DNA of 64,000 nt from Erythrophleum ivorense. Taxonomy: Eukaryota; Streptophyta; Magnoliopsida; Fabales; Fabaceae. Below are positions 1-10,859 of the stretch, piece by piece. Location of the stretch: assembly GCA_026724425.1 (NCBI GenBank), contig JAIUCV010000007.1, positions 23,929,632 to 23,993,631 of the forward strand, read 5' to 3'. Each line of letters opens with the position of its first letter. Position 1 is the first letter of the stretch. The translations under genes were made by a program, and so were the position numbers. The notes under the pieces are model-generated. The model was given only the letters and a program-made list of their open reading frames with translations. It had not been told where the DNA came from and did no database searches.

Positions 1-364
1 CGAAATCGCTCACCGGAGGGGTTTTCAACTGTTTTAGGGGTTCCCATGGTTTTCAGGGCCTCTGAGAACCTCGGAAAGCTTAAATTTTCCATTTAAAAAG
101 CCCTCCTATGAGATTTTAAAATTTTTCAAAAATTACAAAATGCCCCTACTTTCTTCGGCAAATTTTCTGAGCTCTTCTGGCTCTGGTTTCTGGGCATCTC
201 AAATCTCAAATCCTCATTTCTAATATTTAAAATTTTATCATAATTTTAGTTGGCCCCAATTCCTTCTATTTCAAAGACTTCCTTTTATATTTGGCCCATT
301 TCTTATGTTTACGGAGAAGCTGAACATTGCATTTCTCACGTTTACGGAGGGACCGGATGTTACA
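1..364 (-). mobile_element. Edge of a Tekay-type long LTR, cut by window start
   Basis: The segment matches, in reverse complement, the 5' end of the long LTRs seen elsewhere in the window (compare about 1800-1920 and 46660-47029). It carries the same 'cagggcctctgagaacc' block and the motif 'tttctcacgttta', and ends with TGTTACA at 358-364, the reverse complement of the usual TGTAACA start. Only the first few hundred bases of the LTR lie in the window, so whether it is a solo LTR or part of a full element cannot be told. A partial echo of its edge ('ttagttggcc') recurs just outside at 373-382. Confidence 0.75.
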
Positions 365-1059
365 CATCCTACCCTTAGTTGGCCTTAATTCTTTTTCCTT
401 TAGAGTCCTCTTATATTGTAATGTCAATTTTAGTTTAGTTTCTAAAAAAATCAAACATTACAGGATTAGTTATTTATGTCCATGATAATTCCCCTAAGCA
501 TAGGAATTAGGCCTAAAGAGATAAGAAATTTATCTTTATTAGATACTTTAGACAATTAAAGGCTTAAACTTTTCATTAGTAAAAATAAAAGTGGAAATAT
601 AACTAAAATTAAGTCAAGATATTACCACATTTTTTTAGAATAGGTTTCCTAGTGGAAAAGGCATTGATAGGAATAAATCTCTATATGAGAGACAAGTTTT
701 GGATAACAAGGACAAAAAATTGTACCTTGACGTACTAATCTAAGTAGAAGTTTAGTTTAATACAAGAATGTTGCATAGATAACATTACTATTTAATAGTA
801 ACCACAAAAGTGTACCTAAACATCGATTTGAGAGTAAAAGGGCAATACTTAATGGCATTCAACTAGACAAAGAAGCTAAACTCAATTCAAGGCTTAATCA
901 TGCTTTACTCAAGAAAATTAGATAAAAGCAATAGAATAAGTCAAGGATTTGATGAGGACAAACCATGTTTAGAACTTGGTTAATCTTGCACCTTGCTAAA
1001 AGCAATTAAGAACAAATGGTTCTCAAAATAAATAGAAAAGCTTATGGAACAATGAGAAA
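365..1059. other. Unassigned AT-rich stretch upstream of copia relic
   Basis: No open frame of note and no recognised RNA gene. The first ~50 bases weakly repeat sequence from inside the adjacent LTR edge (compare 246-296 with 374-416). The remainder may be eroded integrase-side sequence of the copia element that follows, but I could not match it to a domain. Confidence 0.4.
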
Positions 1060-1589
1060 TATAAGATATATTTAGTTCATAAAGAGTATACATAATAGGA
1101 AGGTATAGACTTTAAAAATACTTTCTCACTTATTGTCTGATTTATTTCAATTAGGCTTATTCTAGCTATATTTACAACTTTGAACTTATCTATACCAGAT
1201 GAAAATGAAAGTCAAATTCTTAGATGGAGAACTAGATAAAGAAATCTTCATAGAGCAACCGTTAGATTTCATAGAGAAAGGAATATAGCATAAATTTTGT
1301 ATATTCCAAAAGTCCATTTATGAACTGAAACAATGATCTATACAATGGCATTTGAGATTTTATCAAGTAGTGACTTCATATCAATCTTAAAGGATCAAGT
1401 GAAGACCATTGTATTTACATTAAGTTGTTTGAAAGAAATGTTATAATATTATCCTTTATGTGGATAATATACCATTACTTAGGACTAGTCAAGATTCTTT
1501 CATAATCAACCTTGAATTTTTGAATTTTGAAATGAAATATATGAGTAAAATAGAATATATCATTCAAGTTAAAAATTCAAGGGAATTAT
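1060..1589 (+). pseudogene. Ty1/copia reverse transcriptase relic (5' part)
   Basis: Conceptual translation across several stops and frame changes gives ordered blocks of a copia RT: 'EGIDFKNTFSLIV' followed by 'ISIRLILAIF' (family: EGIDY.ETFSPVV, SIRLLLA), 'KFLDGELDKEIFIEQP' (FLNGELDEEIYMEQP), 'KSIYELKQ' (KSIYGLKQ) and 'ILYVDNIPLL' (LYVDDILL). The catalytic YVDD is YVDN here, so the second aspartate is lost. At least five stops and two frameshifts make it non-functional. The frame is interrupted at 1589 by a solo LTR and resumes at 5376. In a live element this enzyme would copy element RNA into DNA. The domain order supports the family call; exact limits are approximate. Confidence 0.8.
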
Positions 1590-3404
1590 TGTAATGCTAG
1601 GTACGTTATACAATCACTGGAATGGGCCGGTTTGAAAAGCAAGTCCCCTGAGATGAGGTGATTTAAGGCTAAATAAAATTTGAATAAAATTTTAAATAAT
1701 AGAAAATGAGGATTTGAGCCTTGAGTTGCCCAAAAACTGAGGTCAAAGTGATTCAAAAAATTTGCCGAAAGGCCAGTGGCATTTTTGTAAATAAGTATAA
1801 TTTTGGAAAAACACCTAGGAGGACTTTTTAAATGGAAATTTTGAGTTGCCCAGGGTTCTCAGAGGCCCTAAAAACCATGACAAGTCCCAGGACTGGTAAA
1901 GCCCCTCCGGTGTACTCTTTACAACGTTGCTTGACCTAAACTTTGACCGATTCGTTCGGAAAGGTTTTAGCTTCGATTTGAGTGATTCCAAAGGTATTTT
2001 ATTAAATTGGGAACCTAAATTTTATGATGGAAAAGATGGTTCTCAAAAAGGAGCTAAAATGAAGCCGAAACAAAATTGCCATTATGAAAGGGTAAAATTG
2101 GAATTTATGGTTTCTTGAATGTTCTAAAGAATTCCACACTTTTCTCCCTTCTCCTCTTTAATGAGCACGACCCATTCTACCCAAAATAGAGAAATCTTCA
2201 GCTCTCTTAGGCATACTAAAGGGAGGAGAAAAAGAGGAAGAAAGCCAAGGAGAAACTAGGTAATTTCATGAAATTTCTTGCTCCATCTTTCTCCAATCTT
2301 GTTCTTCTCTCTTCCTCCTTTATTTTCATGGATTTTTTGAATGATTTGGTTCTTTTTTTAACCCAGACCTAAGGGGAGAATTTTGAATTTGCTAAGGAGA
2401 AGAGAATGAAGGAGAAAGACACTTGAAAGCTCACTTGAACTTTAGGTAATCTTTGCTTTTTGTTGCATCTTCTCTTCCCCCTCCCTTTGTGTGTATTTCA
2501 GCCAAGAACAGAACCAAAGGAGGGGAGGATGTTCTATCCAAATACAAGGAGGAAATAAGGGTTTTAGGCCATGGGGAGATGGAAAATGGCAAGAAATTTC
2601 AAGAAAACTAATAGAAAACAAGTTAGAAAAGTGTAGTGTTTTCTAGGGTTTTGCAAAATCTGATTTTGTGTGAATATTTCCTTGAGCTCCTAAGACCTTT
2701 AGAAAGCCTTCCAAGTGGCTCTCCCATCAAGGAAAAATCACAAAGTCCATGAACCTCCATTATGGTGCATATTTCGGCCAAGCTAGGTTCATTAGGCTAG
2801 AGGATGTTTTAATTTGTTCTAGCCTTGATTTGGGACTTTATATGATGTTAGAAGATGGGAGAAACCATTGGGAAAAATTTAGAAGCCTTAGGTTGGAAGA
2901 TGAGGCAATGGCTTCCATAATATAACCTTATGAAGCAACATGGACCTAGGTTTGTGCAAGTGAGTGTGTGATGGCTTCAAGGACCTTAAATGAGGTCAAG
3001 AGGTCTAAATATGGCAAGAGAATGGAACCAAGAATGTCAATTATGGTAGTTTCTTCATTAGGCCCTTAATGGAACCATATTGTGACAAATAGAACAAAGT
3101 GTAGTCTTAAGAGTGAGTTGGATGTTATAATTTGTTCCAAGAGTATAAGTAAGTGTTGTTTATTGTGAATAGGCCAAGGAAATATAACCCTACCTCCTTG
3201 TGTTTGTGGAACCAAAAAGGAGAAGAAACAAGCAAAGTAAATCTTGAATCTGCACCAAAGTAGCTCTCTTCCTTTTCTTGTTGCATATGGTGTCATTGTG
3301 TGGTTGTGTGTATGTTTATATGTTTGAGACATGCCACTTCATGCTATGTTGCTATTTTGGAACCAATATGCTTTCTTGAATGTCTTTGAATGGTGGAAAT
3401 GGCT

Positions 3405-3598
3405 CATAAGGGTGAGGTAGGGCCAAAAGTCTCTTAATGTAAGTGAGGAGATGCCAAAAGTCTCATGACATAGGTGAGACAAGGCCAAAAGTCCCTTGAA
3501 TGGGTGAGGCTAAGTCAAAAGTCCCGAGAACCAAGAGTGAGGCAATCCAAAAGTCATAGAAATGGGGTGAGGCTAAACCAAAAGTCCCTAGAGCTCAT
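3405..3598 (+). repeat. GTGAGGC minisatellite inside solo LTR
   Basis: Five to six degenerate units of roughly 33-38 bp, each with a core like 'gtgaggctaagtcaaaagtc'. The same array occurs at the equivalent place in the other long LTRs of the window. Confidence 0.8.
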
Positions 3599-4229
3599 TC
3601 TTATGCTTGACATGAGTTTGTGACACAAAAATGTGAAAGATGAATGCTTCATAGATTGATTGATTAATTGCATACTTGTACCTTTGACATGTTTTATGCC
3701 TTGAAAATGTGCTTGAATAGGTGTATGAGCTATTAGATTCAATGAATCTCACCCCCTCCTTTCTCTTATCTCATATGATCTAGGTGGAGTTCAAGATCCA
3801 AAGGATAGAAGCCAAGGAGCTTAAATCTCCATCTCTTGGCAAATCTTTCTATTTTTGATGTACTATGATGTCTAGAATATCAAAGTAGATATGTAAATGT
3901 TATTTTTGAGCCATGACACTTTGAACAAGTGTAAAACTATGTAAAGTTTGTGTATGTATCAAGAATAGAGTTTAATGAATAGAATTGTGTATTTTGACCA
4001 CTTGGGAGCCCACTTGTGTATGTATGTTTATGGAAGTGGCATGGTGAATTTGAGTTGCATGAGGGTTCAGACCTTCTGAGAGACATATTTGTGCTATATT
4101 TATGCTTTCTAAGTTGTTCAAATGTGTGTGGAACAATGGATGACTCATTTGAACCAAATTTGCCTCTTGTTGGGACCAAAATTGCCATATTCTTGAACTA
4201 TGGCAAAGTTTGACCAATGACCTCTTCTT

Positions 4230-5130
4230 GACTTGAACTTTTGCATGTAAGTAGATCTTGCCTAGAGCTTTTTGGGAAACCAAAGATTAGATCATTTGGA
4301 AGTCTGTGAAATTTTCTATGATTTTTCAAAGTTGGTATCAGAATTTCGGATTTGCACCAGTACTGTTCATTTGGTCAGTTGTGAAATTGTGTCATCCAAG
4401 AGGCAAATGTGGTCCAATGGCTACGAAATTTTATAGGTAGAAACTAGGCATTCACAGTGACTTGTAACAACTAGAAGTACCTCATTTGGAGGTCTGAACT
4501 AAGAGATATGAATTTTTGAATTTCTGGAACAGCAACAGTGGCACAGCAAGACCTGAGTCACTGTTCCATTGAATGTCAGTGGCTAAACGTGCTTTCTCTG
4601 ATTTGAGTCTATTTTTACCATAAATTTCATAGATTTCCAAATTGGTATCATTTGTATAGATTGGATTTTTGTGGAATTAATTGGACATTTTTGAAGTTTA
4701 TAGCAGACACTTGCATCAGTACCAGTAGCTGTCCAAACCTTTTTCCCTTTTCGCTTGTCAAACGCTTCTTGTGTTATGTTTCATGGCCTGGGCATATTTT
4801 TTGCATAAATTAGACATGTGTATCTTTCTATAATGACCAAGAATGATTGATTTCAAATTTTCTAGAATTAGTTATGAATTCTGAAATTTCATATAAGTAA
4901 ACTGAACCAATGGCCCAGATAGCAGCGACCTCAGTGGCTTTTAGGATGTCAAATGTTCTCCTCTTAATGATTCATAAGCTGAAATTATTTTTATCATGGG
5001 GTAGACATCTAGAGCTTTCTGGAATGGGGAAGTTTGTTGGGTTTCGATTTTTGTGGATTTAGTTATGAATTTCCAAAGTTGTGACAGAAAAATTGAGAAT
5101 TTGGCCGAAAATAATAGTGTGAATTTGATG
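4230..5130 (+). repeat. Degenerate ~180-bp modules at LTR 3' end
   Basis: About five diverged modules in tandem. Recurrent pieces are 'agctttctggaatg'-like, 'ttagttatgaatttcc'-like, 'accagtag'-like and 'tgtcaaa'-like blocks, in the same order at intervals of about 170-190 bp (for example near 4260-4400, 4440-4580, 4600-4750, 4790-4950 and 4980-5100). The spacing was estimated by eye. Confidence 0.6.
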
Positions 5131-5375
5131 CTCCCTTTGAATTCCACGAGTTGTGGGCCAATTTTGGTATTGCAAATGAGTTGTATGTATGTAATTAAAT
5201 ATGAGAATGTGATGTATGAGCTCATATGATCCACGTGACACTAAATGAAATTTTCATACGTGATGCAACGCAAAATAAGGCATTATTTTAATGTCATTTT
5301 CCATTCCCTTTTGTGTAATTCATCATGGAAAACTTAGAAATGATAGGAAGCAAGCTAAAAATATATAGTGTTACA

Positions 5376-5690
5376 ATTATTCTAAGAAATTAATTACTTT
5401 TTACAAGAGAATTATATTTAAAAAATCCTTAAGCCATTTAGCATAAAAGAGTGCAAACCCATCTATATTCTTGTATTAAAAAACAATAGTCTAAGTTGTG
5501 AGATATTTATTAAAATTCAATCTATAATGAAAATTATGTAAAAACCCCCTCACTCCAACATTGTTGGCATACTATATGTGATGATGTGTACAAGGTCAAG
5601 CATTTTATTAATAATTGGTCTTATAAATCTATGTTGTGAAAAATCTACAAGGATATAGATCGCACTATAGTAATAGAATAAGTAAAGTAG
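5376..5690 (+). pseudogene. Ty1/copia relic continuation (after RT, towards RNase H)
   Basis: Sequence resumes across the solo-LTR insertion. Conceptual translation gives 'YKRIIFKKILKPF' followed by 'KECKPIYI' (family: YIEKILKRF and M.DCKPVSTP) and then 'VGILYVMMCTRSSI' (family: VGSLMYAMMCTRPDI). These are the conserved blocks just downstream of the copia YVDD motif, in the right order. Stops and indels are present. I could not follow the RNase H core with certainty beyond about 5690. Together with 1060-1589 this is one old element split by a later insertion. Confidence 0.7.
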
Positions 5691-7291
5691 CATCCCTTAA
5701 GAAATGTTGATCAATTACCAATTCCTAAATTATTCTTATTATCTAAAGAATTTATAACAAGCAAAATTTGCAAAATAGAGAATTAGATTGTAATAATTAA
5801 GGGCTCTAGGATTTAGGTTTCAATATCACTTCCTATGAATGAATAAGATTAACTCATGCAACTTATTTTCATCCTAATTAACTGTTGTTTTCCTAAATTA
5901 TGTGAAATTCCCTTTCAAAATAGATCATGTGTATTTATGCTAGACCTATGTTTATTGTTGTGATTAAACACTCTAAAACAAACCTATTAAGCCTTATAAA
6001 ATTCAGTGTATCCTTACATGTAGTGGCTAGGCATGTATGCATGTTACAATCTACCTTAGCAAAATTATTATTTCTAGAAAATCTAAGCCTAAGTTTGCTA
6101 TTTAGGCAATCCCTTATAATGATTCACCTTTCAATTCATATTACTATATACCAAAATTCACAATAACTACCTTAGTAAATTGTGAAATAAATTATAAATT
6201 AAATAATAAATTAATTAGATAAAAAGTCATTACATGAGTATCTCAAATTCAATCATATTCAATAGCCATATCGATCCAAACCTTAGATCTAAGGGGTTTA
6301 ATTACTCATATAAAAAAACAAAAATCTAAACTGAGAAATAGTTGAATTTATAACAAATAGAAGAAAAGTAGAAGAAGAGAAAAACATATTAGTGGTAGCT
6401 ACAGTTTTTAAAAGGAAATATGGATCTTAGTGTCATGGTTATGCTCTAAAGCTCTCTCCTTTTAATTGAAGCATAGTTCCTTTTGATTTCATATGTTTCC
6501 TTATTTATAGTTTCTTGCTAAGTTTTTCTATTTTTGTCATAGTCTTTGATGTACAAAAACTTTCCTATTTTGTTTTGCTTATAGCTTAAGGAAGCTTCTT
6601 TTCTTTTCTTGCAAGGAATTTCCTATTTTGATTTCCTCTTCTCCAAGTTAGATTTAAGCACCATATATAAGACAAATTAGGCCTCCAATTAGGTGCATAG
6701 TGTCAAACTACTCTCTCTAGAGTTATACTAAGTAATTATTACTTGATTGTAATACTACATAGTGAAATTCTTAAGTATAAGTGCTAAACTTGTATAAGAT
6801 TATTGGCCAATTTAAACTTTCAATTGTTACGTATGCCTTAAGATTAGAATCTCCTAAAGTCCTTAATCAAACTAGTTTGGCTAGAAAAGTTCTAAACTTA
6901 ATTTTTTCATTACTAGTCACTCATATGACTAAATAAGCATAAAAAACTAAGGGAAATACCTACCATAGATATAGCTTAAAATACAACACTTAATCCATAA
7001 GGCAACATGCATAATTTAACACTTTGAAGAACACCAACTAATCTTCAAACAAGACAAAGAATCAAAGAGAAAATTGTGACAACCACTAAGAGATCAAAGT
7101 GGGTACAATTTAATCAAAGCTACATTTGGAATCTTATAAATCTTCAAAACCTCAACCACAAATTACCATACCATTTATGAGTTATTAAAACCACCTAAAG
7201 GTCCTTAAAAATGCATGTAAACTCCATAAACCAAATACCATAATAGTCATTGATAGAGCATGCAATATATGATAGCAAAACATATGAAAAT
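5691..7291. other. Unassigned AT-rich sequence
   Basis: No coding domain recognised. It probably holds the eroded 3' end of the copia element and flanking DNA. The few open frames are short and unlike known proteins. Confidence 0.4.
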
Positions 7292-10200
7292 TGTAACATC
7301 TGGCTATCCAAAAAGTTCTAAAATTAAGAAGATTACAAAAAGAAGTCCCCTAAACTGAATGATTAGAGGCCAAATAAAGTTAGAAAAATAATTTAGACAT
7401 TTAAAAATGAGAATACAAGGCTAAGGTTAGCCCAACATCAGAGCTAAAATGACCAAATGGAAAGCCATAAAAGACCAGTGGCATTTTTATAATTTCAGAA
7501 AACTTTTAAAAATCTCAAAGAAGAGATTTTTAAATGAGAAAATTATGTTTTCCAGGATTCTTAAAGGCCTTAAAAATCATAGGAATCCCTGAAGTGGTCA
7601 AAACCCTTCTGGTTTGTAATTTAAAGTATCAGTTAACTAAAACTTTAACCGATTCATTTGGAAAGATTTTAAATCTAATTTGGGTGAAACCAAAGGCATT
7701 TTATGAATTAGAGGACTAAATTTCATGATGGAAAAGATAGTTCTAAAAAAGGAGTTGAAATGAAGCCAAATAGATAGAACCAAGATGAGGGACTAGATTG
7801 TAATTTTGAAAAGTAGCATAAATGAGCCCCTAGTCCCCCTTAAATCACGTTCCACCTCTACCCATTCTTCATAACCAATTTTCTCTAGTCTAAAATAGCA
7901 CTAAGGGCAGTTGGAAGTGGCATACAAGAAGAGATGACAAGGGAGGAAGAAAACCAAGCAAAAAGTGTAAGAAATCCATGGTTTTTCATGCTTTCTCCTT
8001 CTCCAAACTTCTTCTCCTCTTTCTCCTCTTTTCTCCTATGGTTTTGATGACTTATTTGGAGATCTTTCATGGCTATTTTAGAAGGAGGAAGAGAGAAATT
8101 GAGGAAGAGAGTGGAAGCACTAGAAAGCTCCTTGGAAAAAGTTTGAAATCAAGGTAACTTTCATGGTCTTCCTTGATTCTTCTTGGTTGTTCTTCTTGAG
8201 CACATGTTTGGCCAACCTTAGGCCCATCAAGGAGGAAATGAATTCAAACCAAAATGAAGTAGAGATAAGGGTTTCAAGCATGAGGAATAAAAATATACAA
8301 TTCGATTTAAAAGAAAAGTATTAAAAATCAAGTTATGTGACTTAGGGTTTTTGTTGCACCTAGCCATTTTTGAACCTTCCAAATGATAATCTAGCCTATG
8401 TAAAAGTATGTATAAGGTCTTAAGACATCTAGGAAGCTTCACAAGTGCCATTTTCCTAAGAAAAATCAAGCAAACTTCACAGGCTCTTCTTTTAGCATAT
8501 GTCTCGACCAAAGCTAGAAGTAGCACCTAAGGAGAGTTTCCTTTGATTCCAATGATAAAAATGACCTAGATATGATTAATAAACACTAAAGGAACCATTA
8601 GTTTGAATTTAGAAACCATGCTTTGTGAGATGGAGGTTTAGGTTCCTTTTTAAGACATAAAGAATCAACTTAAGTCTAAACTCCTTGAAATTGAAATTGT
8701 GATGACTCCAAGGAGTCTAAATGGAGTCAAGAAACTTAGATTGAGTGAGAAATTAGAGCCAAGATCATGAATTCTAGGGGTTGTTTAATTATGCTCTTAT
8801 ATGGAACCATAACTATGTTATATGATAACGTAAGCTTGCATAGAGTTTATGTGAAGCCAGAATTAGTTCTAATGATTGAATGGTGTCTCATTTGGTATGT
8901 CTAAGCTAAGTGAATTAAGATTCCCCTAGGTGTACATGTGAGGCCGAGAAGGGAAAGTGAAGAGTAAAGGAAAATGTTTGTATTTCTTAGCATAAGGTAG
9001 CTCTCTAATCTTTCTTGCATGCATTTCTTACATGCTTAATTGTCATTGGATGCTTATGTGTATGTTTAAACTATGAGATATGTTTATAGCCATTGAATTC
9101 ATGCTATGGTACCATTATATTTCTTAAAACATGTTTTGAAAGCAAGATGGCTTGAATGGGTGAGGTTATGCCAAAAGTCTCTTAGAATGGGTGAGGAGAT
9201 GCCAAAAGTCCCAAAGAATGGGTGAGACAAAGTCAAAAGTCTTAAGAAAGAATGAGGCTAAGTCAAAAGTCCTTAAAGTGGGTGAAACAATCTAAAAGTC
9301 CTAAGGAAATTGTAATTTCCCTTAAAGCCTATATTTGATATGTATGAGTTCACATGATATGAAAGTTTGTTTATTTATGCTCACAAGAGACTTTTATGAC
9401 ATGCTTGCATTATTTGACATGAAAATGCACCATATATGTATGTATGAAATGGTAAAAGGCTATTGAAATTCTTTAAATCTCACTCTTTCTCATATTATAT
9501 CTAACTATGGCTAGGTGAACTTCAAGGAGCAAGGATTGGAAGCCAAGGAGCTTGAATCATGAAACTTTGACAATAGGATAGGATTTTGTGTAATGTAATG
9601 TCAAAGTATGTATATATATGATGTTTATGAGATGTCAATTATTGAGCTGGTGTTAAAGTATGTAAATATCATGTATGAATGGGATTTGGAGCCAAATGTA
9701 TGCTTATGTGAATTTTTGACATCCTAGTGCCTTGATGACAGTGTGCAAAATGACAACTAGGAAGGTATTTTTGAGATGTATGATGATTTGAACCATTTGA
9801 GAAGCTTTTTATATGCTGTATTGCTACTATAGGACGTGCTCAAAGGGCCATGGGTTATGAAGAAGGTCATTAGGTGCCCTTTAGGTCATTTAGAAATAAA
9901 ATTTGACTATAAACTAACCTTAAACCAAAATCTAACCAAATGGATTACTCTTGGCATGAAATTTGGCATAATTATAGAGCTCATCTAGAGCTTTTCATAG
10001 AGCTAAAGATCACCCAATTTGGAGCTCTAGACAATTTATTATGAATTTTCAAATTCGGCCAAATTATGCATAATTGTCTCAGTCATTGTTCATATGGTTA
10101 GTTTGCATTTCTATGTTATTCAGAGGTCAAATGAAGTCCAATGCTTATGAAATTTTCCAAGCATATATCTAACATTATAAGCTTTCTAGGGCCATCGAGT

Positions 10201-10859
10201 TTGCATAAAAAGGAGTTATATAAAGAGAGTTATGAATCTTTGAAGTTAGAGGTCTAGTGGTACCCAAATACTATAATAACCTCTAATATACAATCTATTT
10301 TATAGGCTAATGAACTCATATGCCCTTGCAATTTTTACAACAATTAAGTCTCATCATAAGCTCTCATAGAAAGAGATATGATTTTTTAAAAATCAATGGT
10401 CTGTAACTGTCTGAGAGCAAGACCTAGTATATTGTTCTATTGATTTTCATGGGCTAAATGCTATTGTCTTGATCTAGAATTATTTTTATTGTTAGTTGAC
10501 ATCTATAACTTTCCAAAAAGCTGTCATTTGCATGATTTGGATTTTTTAGGATTAGTTATGAATTTCCAAAGTTCATATCAGATAATAAATGCTGCAACCC
10601 AAAAGCAATTTGTGGAATTTGTGATGTATGGTTCAAAAGCCGGGATGTAAGCCACGAATTATAATATTTTTGATATGAATGAGTATGTTATGGATGGAGG
10701 ATAATTTAGAATATGTTCAAATGCTTCATTTGCCTTAAATTGAATTAATTTGGTTTCTAATGATGGTTGAAACTGCTACCAAAAGTGTTATTTTCATGTA
10801 AGTAAATGATAAATGCCTCTCGTGATGTAGTTTGAAGGCTAAGAAGCTAAAGTATTACA
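7292..10859 (+). mobile_element. Old solo long LTR (3,568 bp), Tekay/Del type
   Basis: Begins TGTAACATCTGG at 7292 and ends with AGTATTACA at 10859. Flanks are AAAAT (7287-7291) and AAAAC (10860-10864), a 5-bp target duplication with one mismatch. It aligns along its length with the 1590-5375 LTR: a block resembling 'aggattcttaaaggcct' near 7552, the minisatellite near 9155-9305, and the 'gaatttccaaagttcat' module near 10560. It is the most diverged copy of the family in the window. Confidence 0.75.
9155..9305 (+). repeat. GTGAGGC minisatellite inside solo LTR
   Basis: Four to five units around 'gggtgaggagatgccaaaag', spaced about 33-36 bp, equivalent to the array at 3405-3598. Confidence 0.75.

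Larger units (their letters stand above)
1590..5375 (+). mobile_element. Solo long LTR (3,786 bp), Tekay/Del type
   Basis: Starts TGTAATG at 1590 and ends GTGTTACA at 5375. It is flanked by a perfect 5-bp target duplication, ATTAT at 1585-1589 and 5376-5380. Copia RT coding stops at the left flank and resumes at the right flank, which confirms insertion. Internal landmarks match the LTRs of P2 and M1: the 'ggttctcagaggccc' block near 1855, a GTGAGGC minisatellite near 3400-3600 and degenerate ~180-bp modules over the last 1.1 kb. No internal region, PBS or PPT is present, so it is a solo LTR left by LTR-LTR recombination. Confidence 0.88.

Noticed and set aside
1927..2118. Short frame with 'FSFDLSDSKGILLNWEPKFY' recurring in several LTRs (for example minus strand 46429-46638 and near 23400-23510)
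   Set aside because: The similarity is explained by LTR homology. Other copies (P1, P2) have stops in this frame, and in M1 the block lies upstream of the candidate TATA box, so it would not be in the main transcript.
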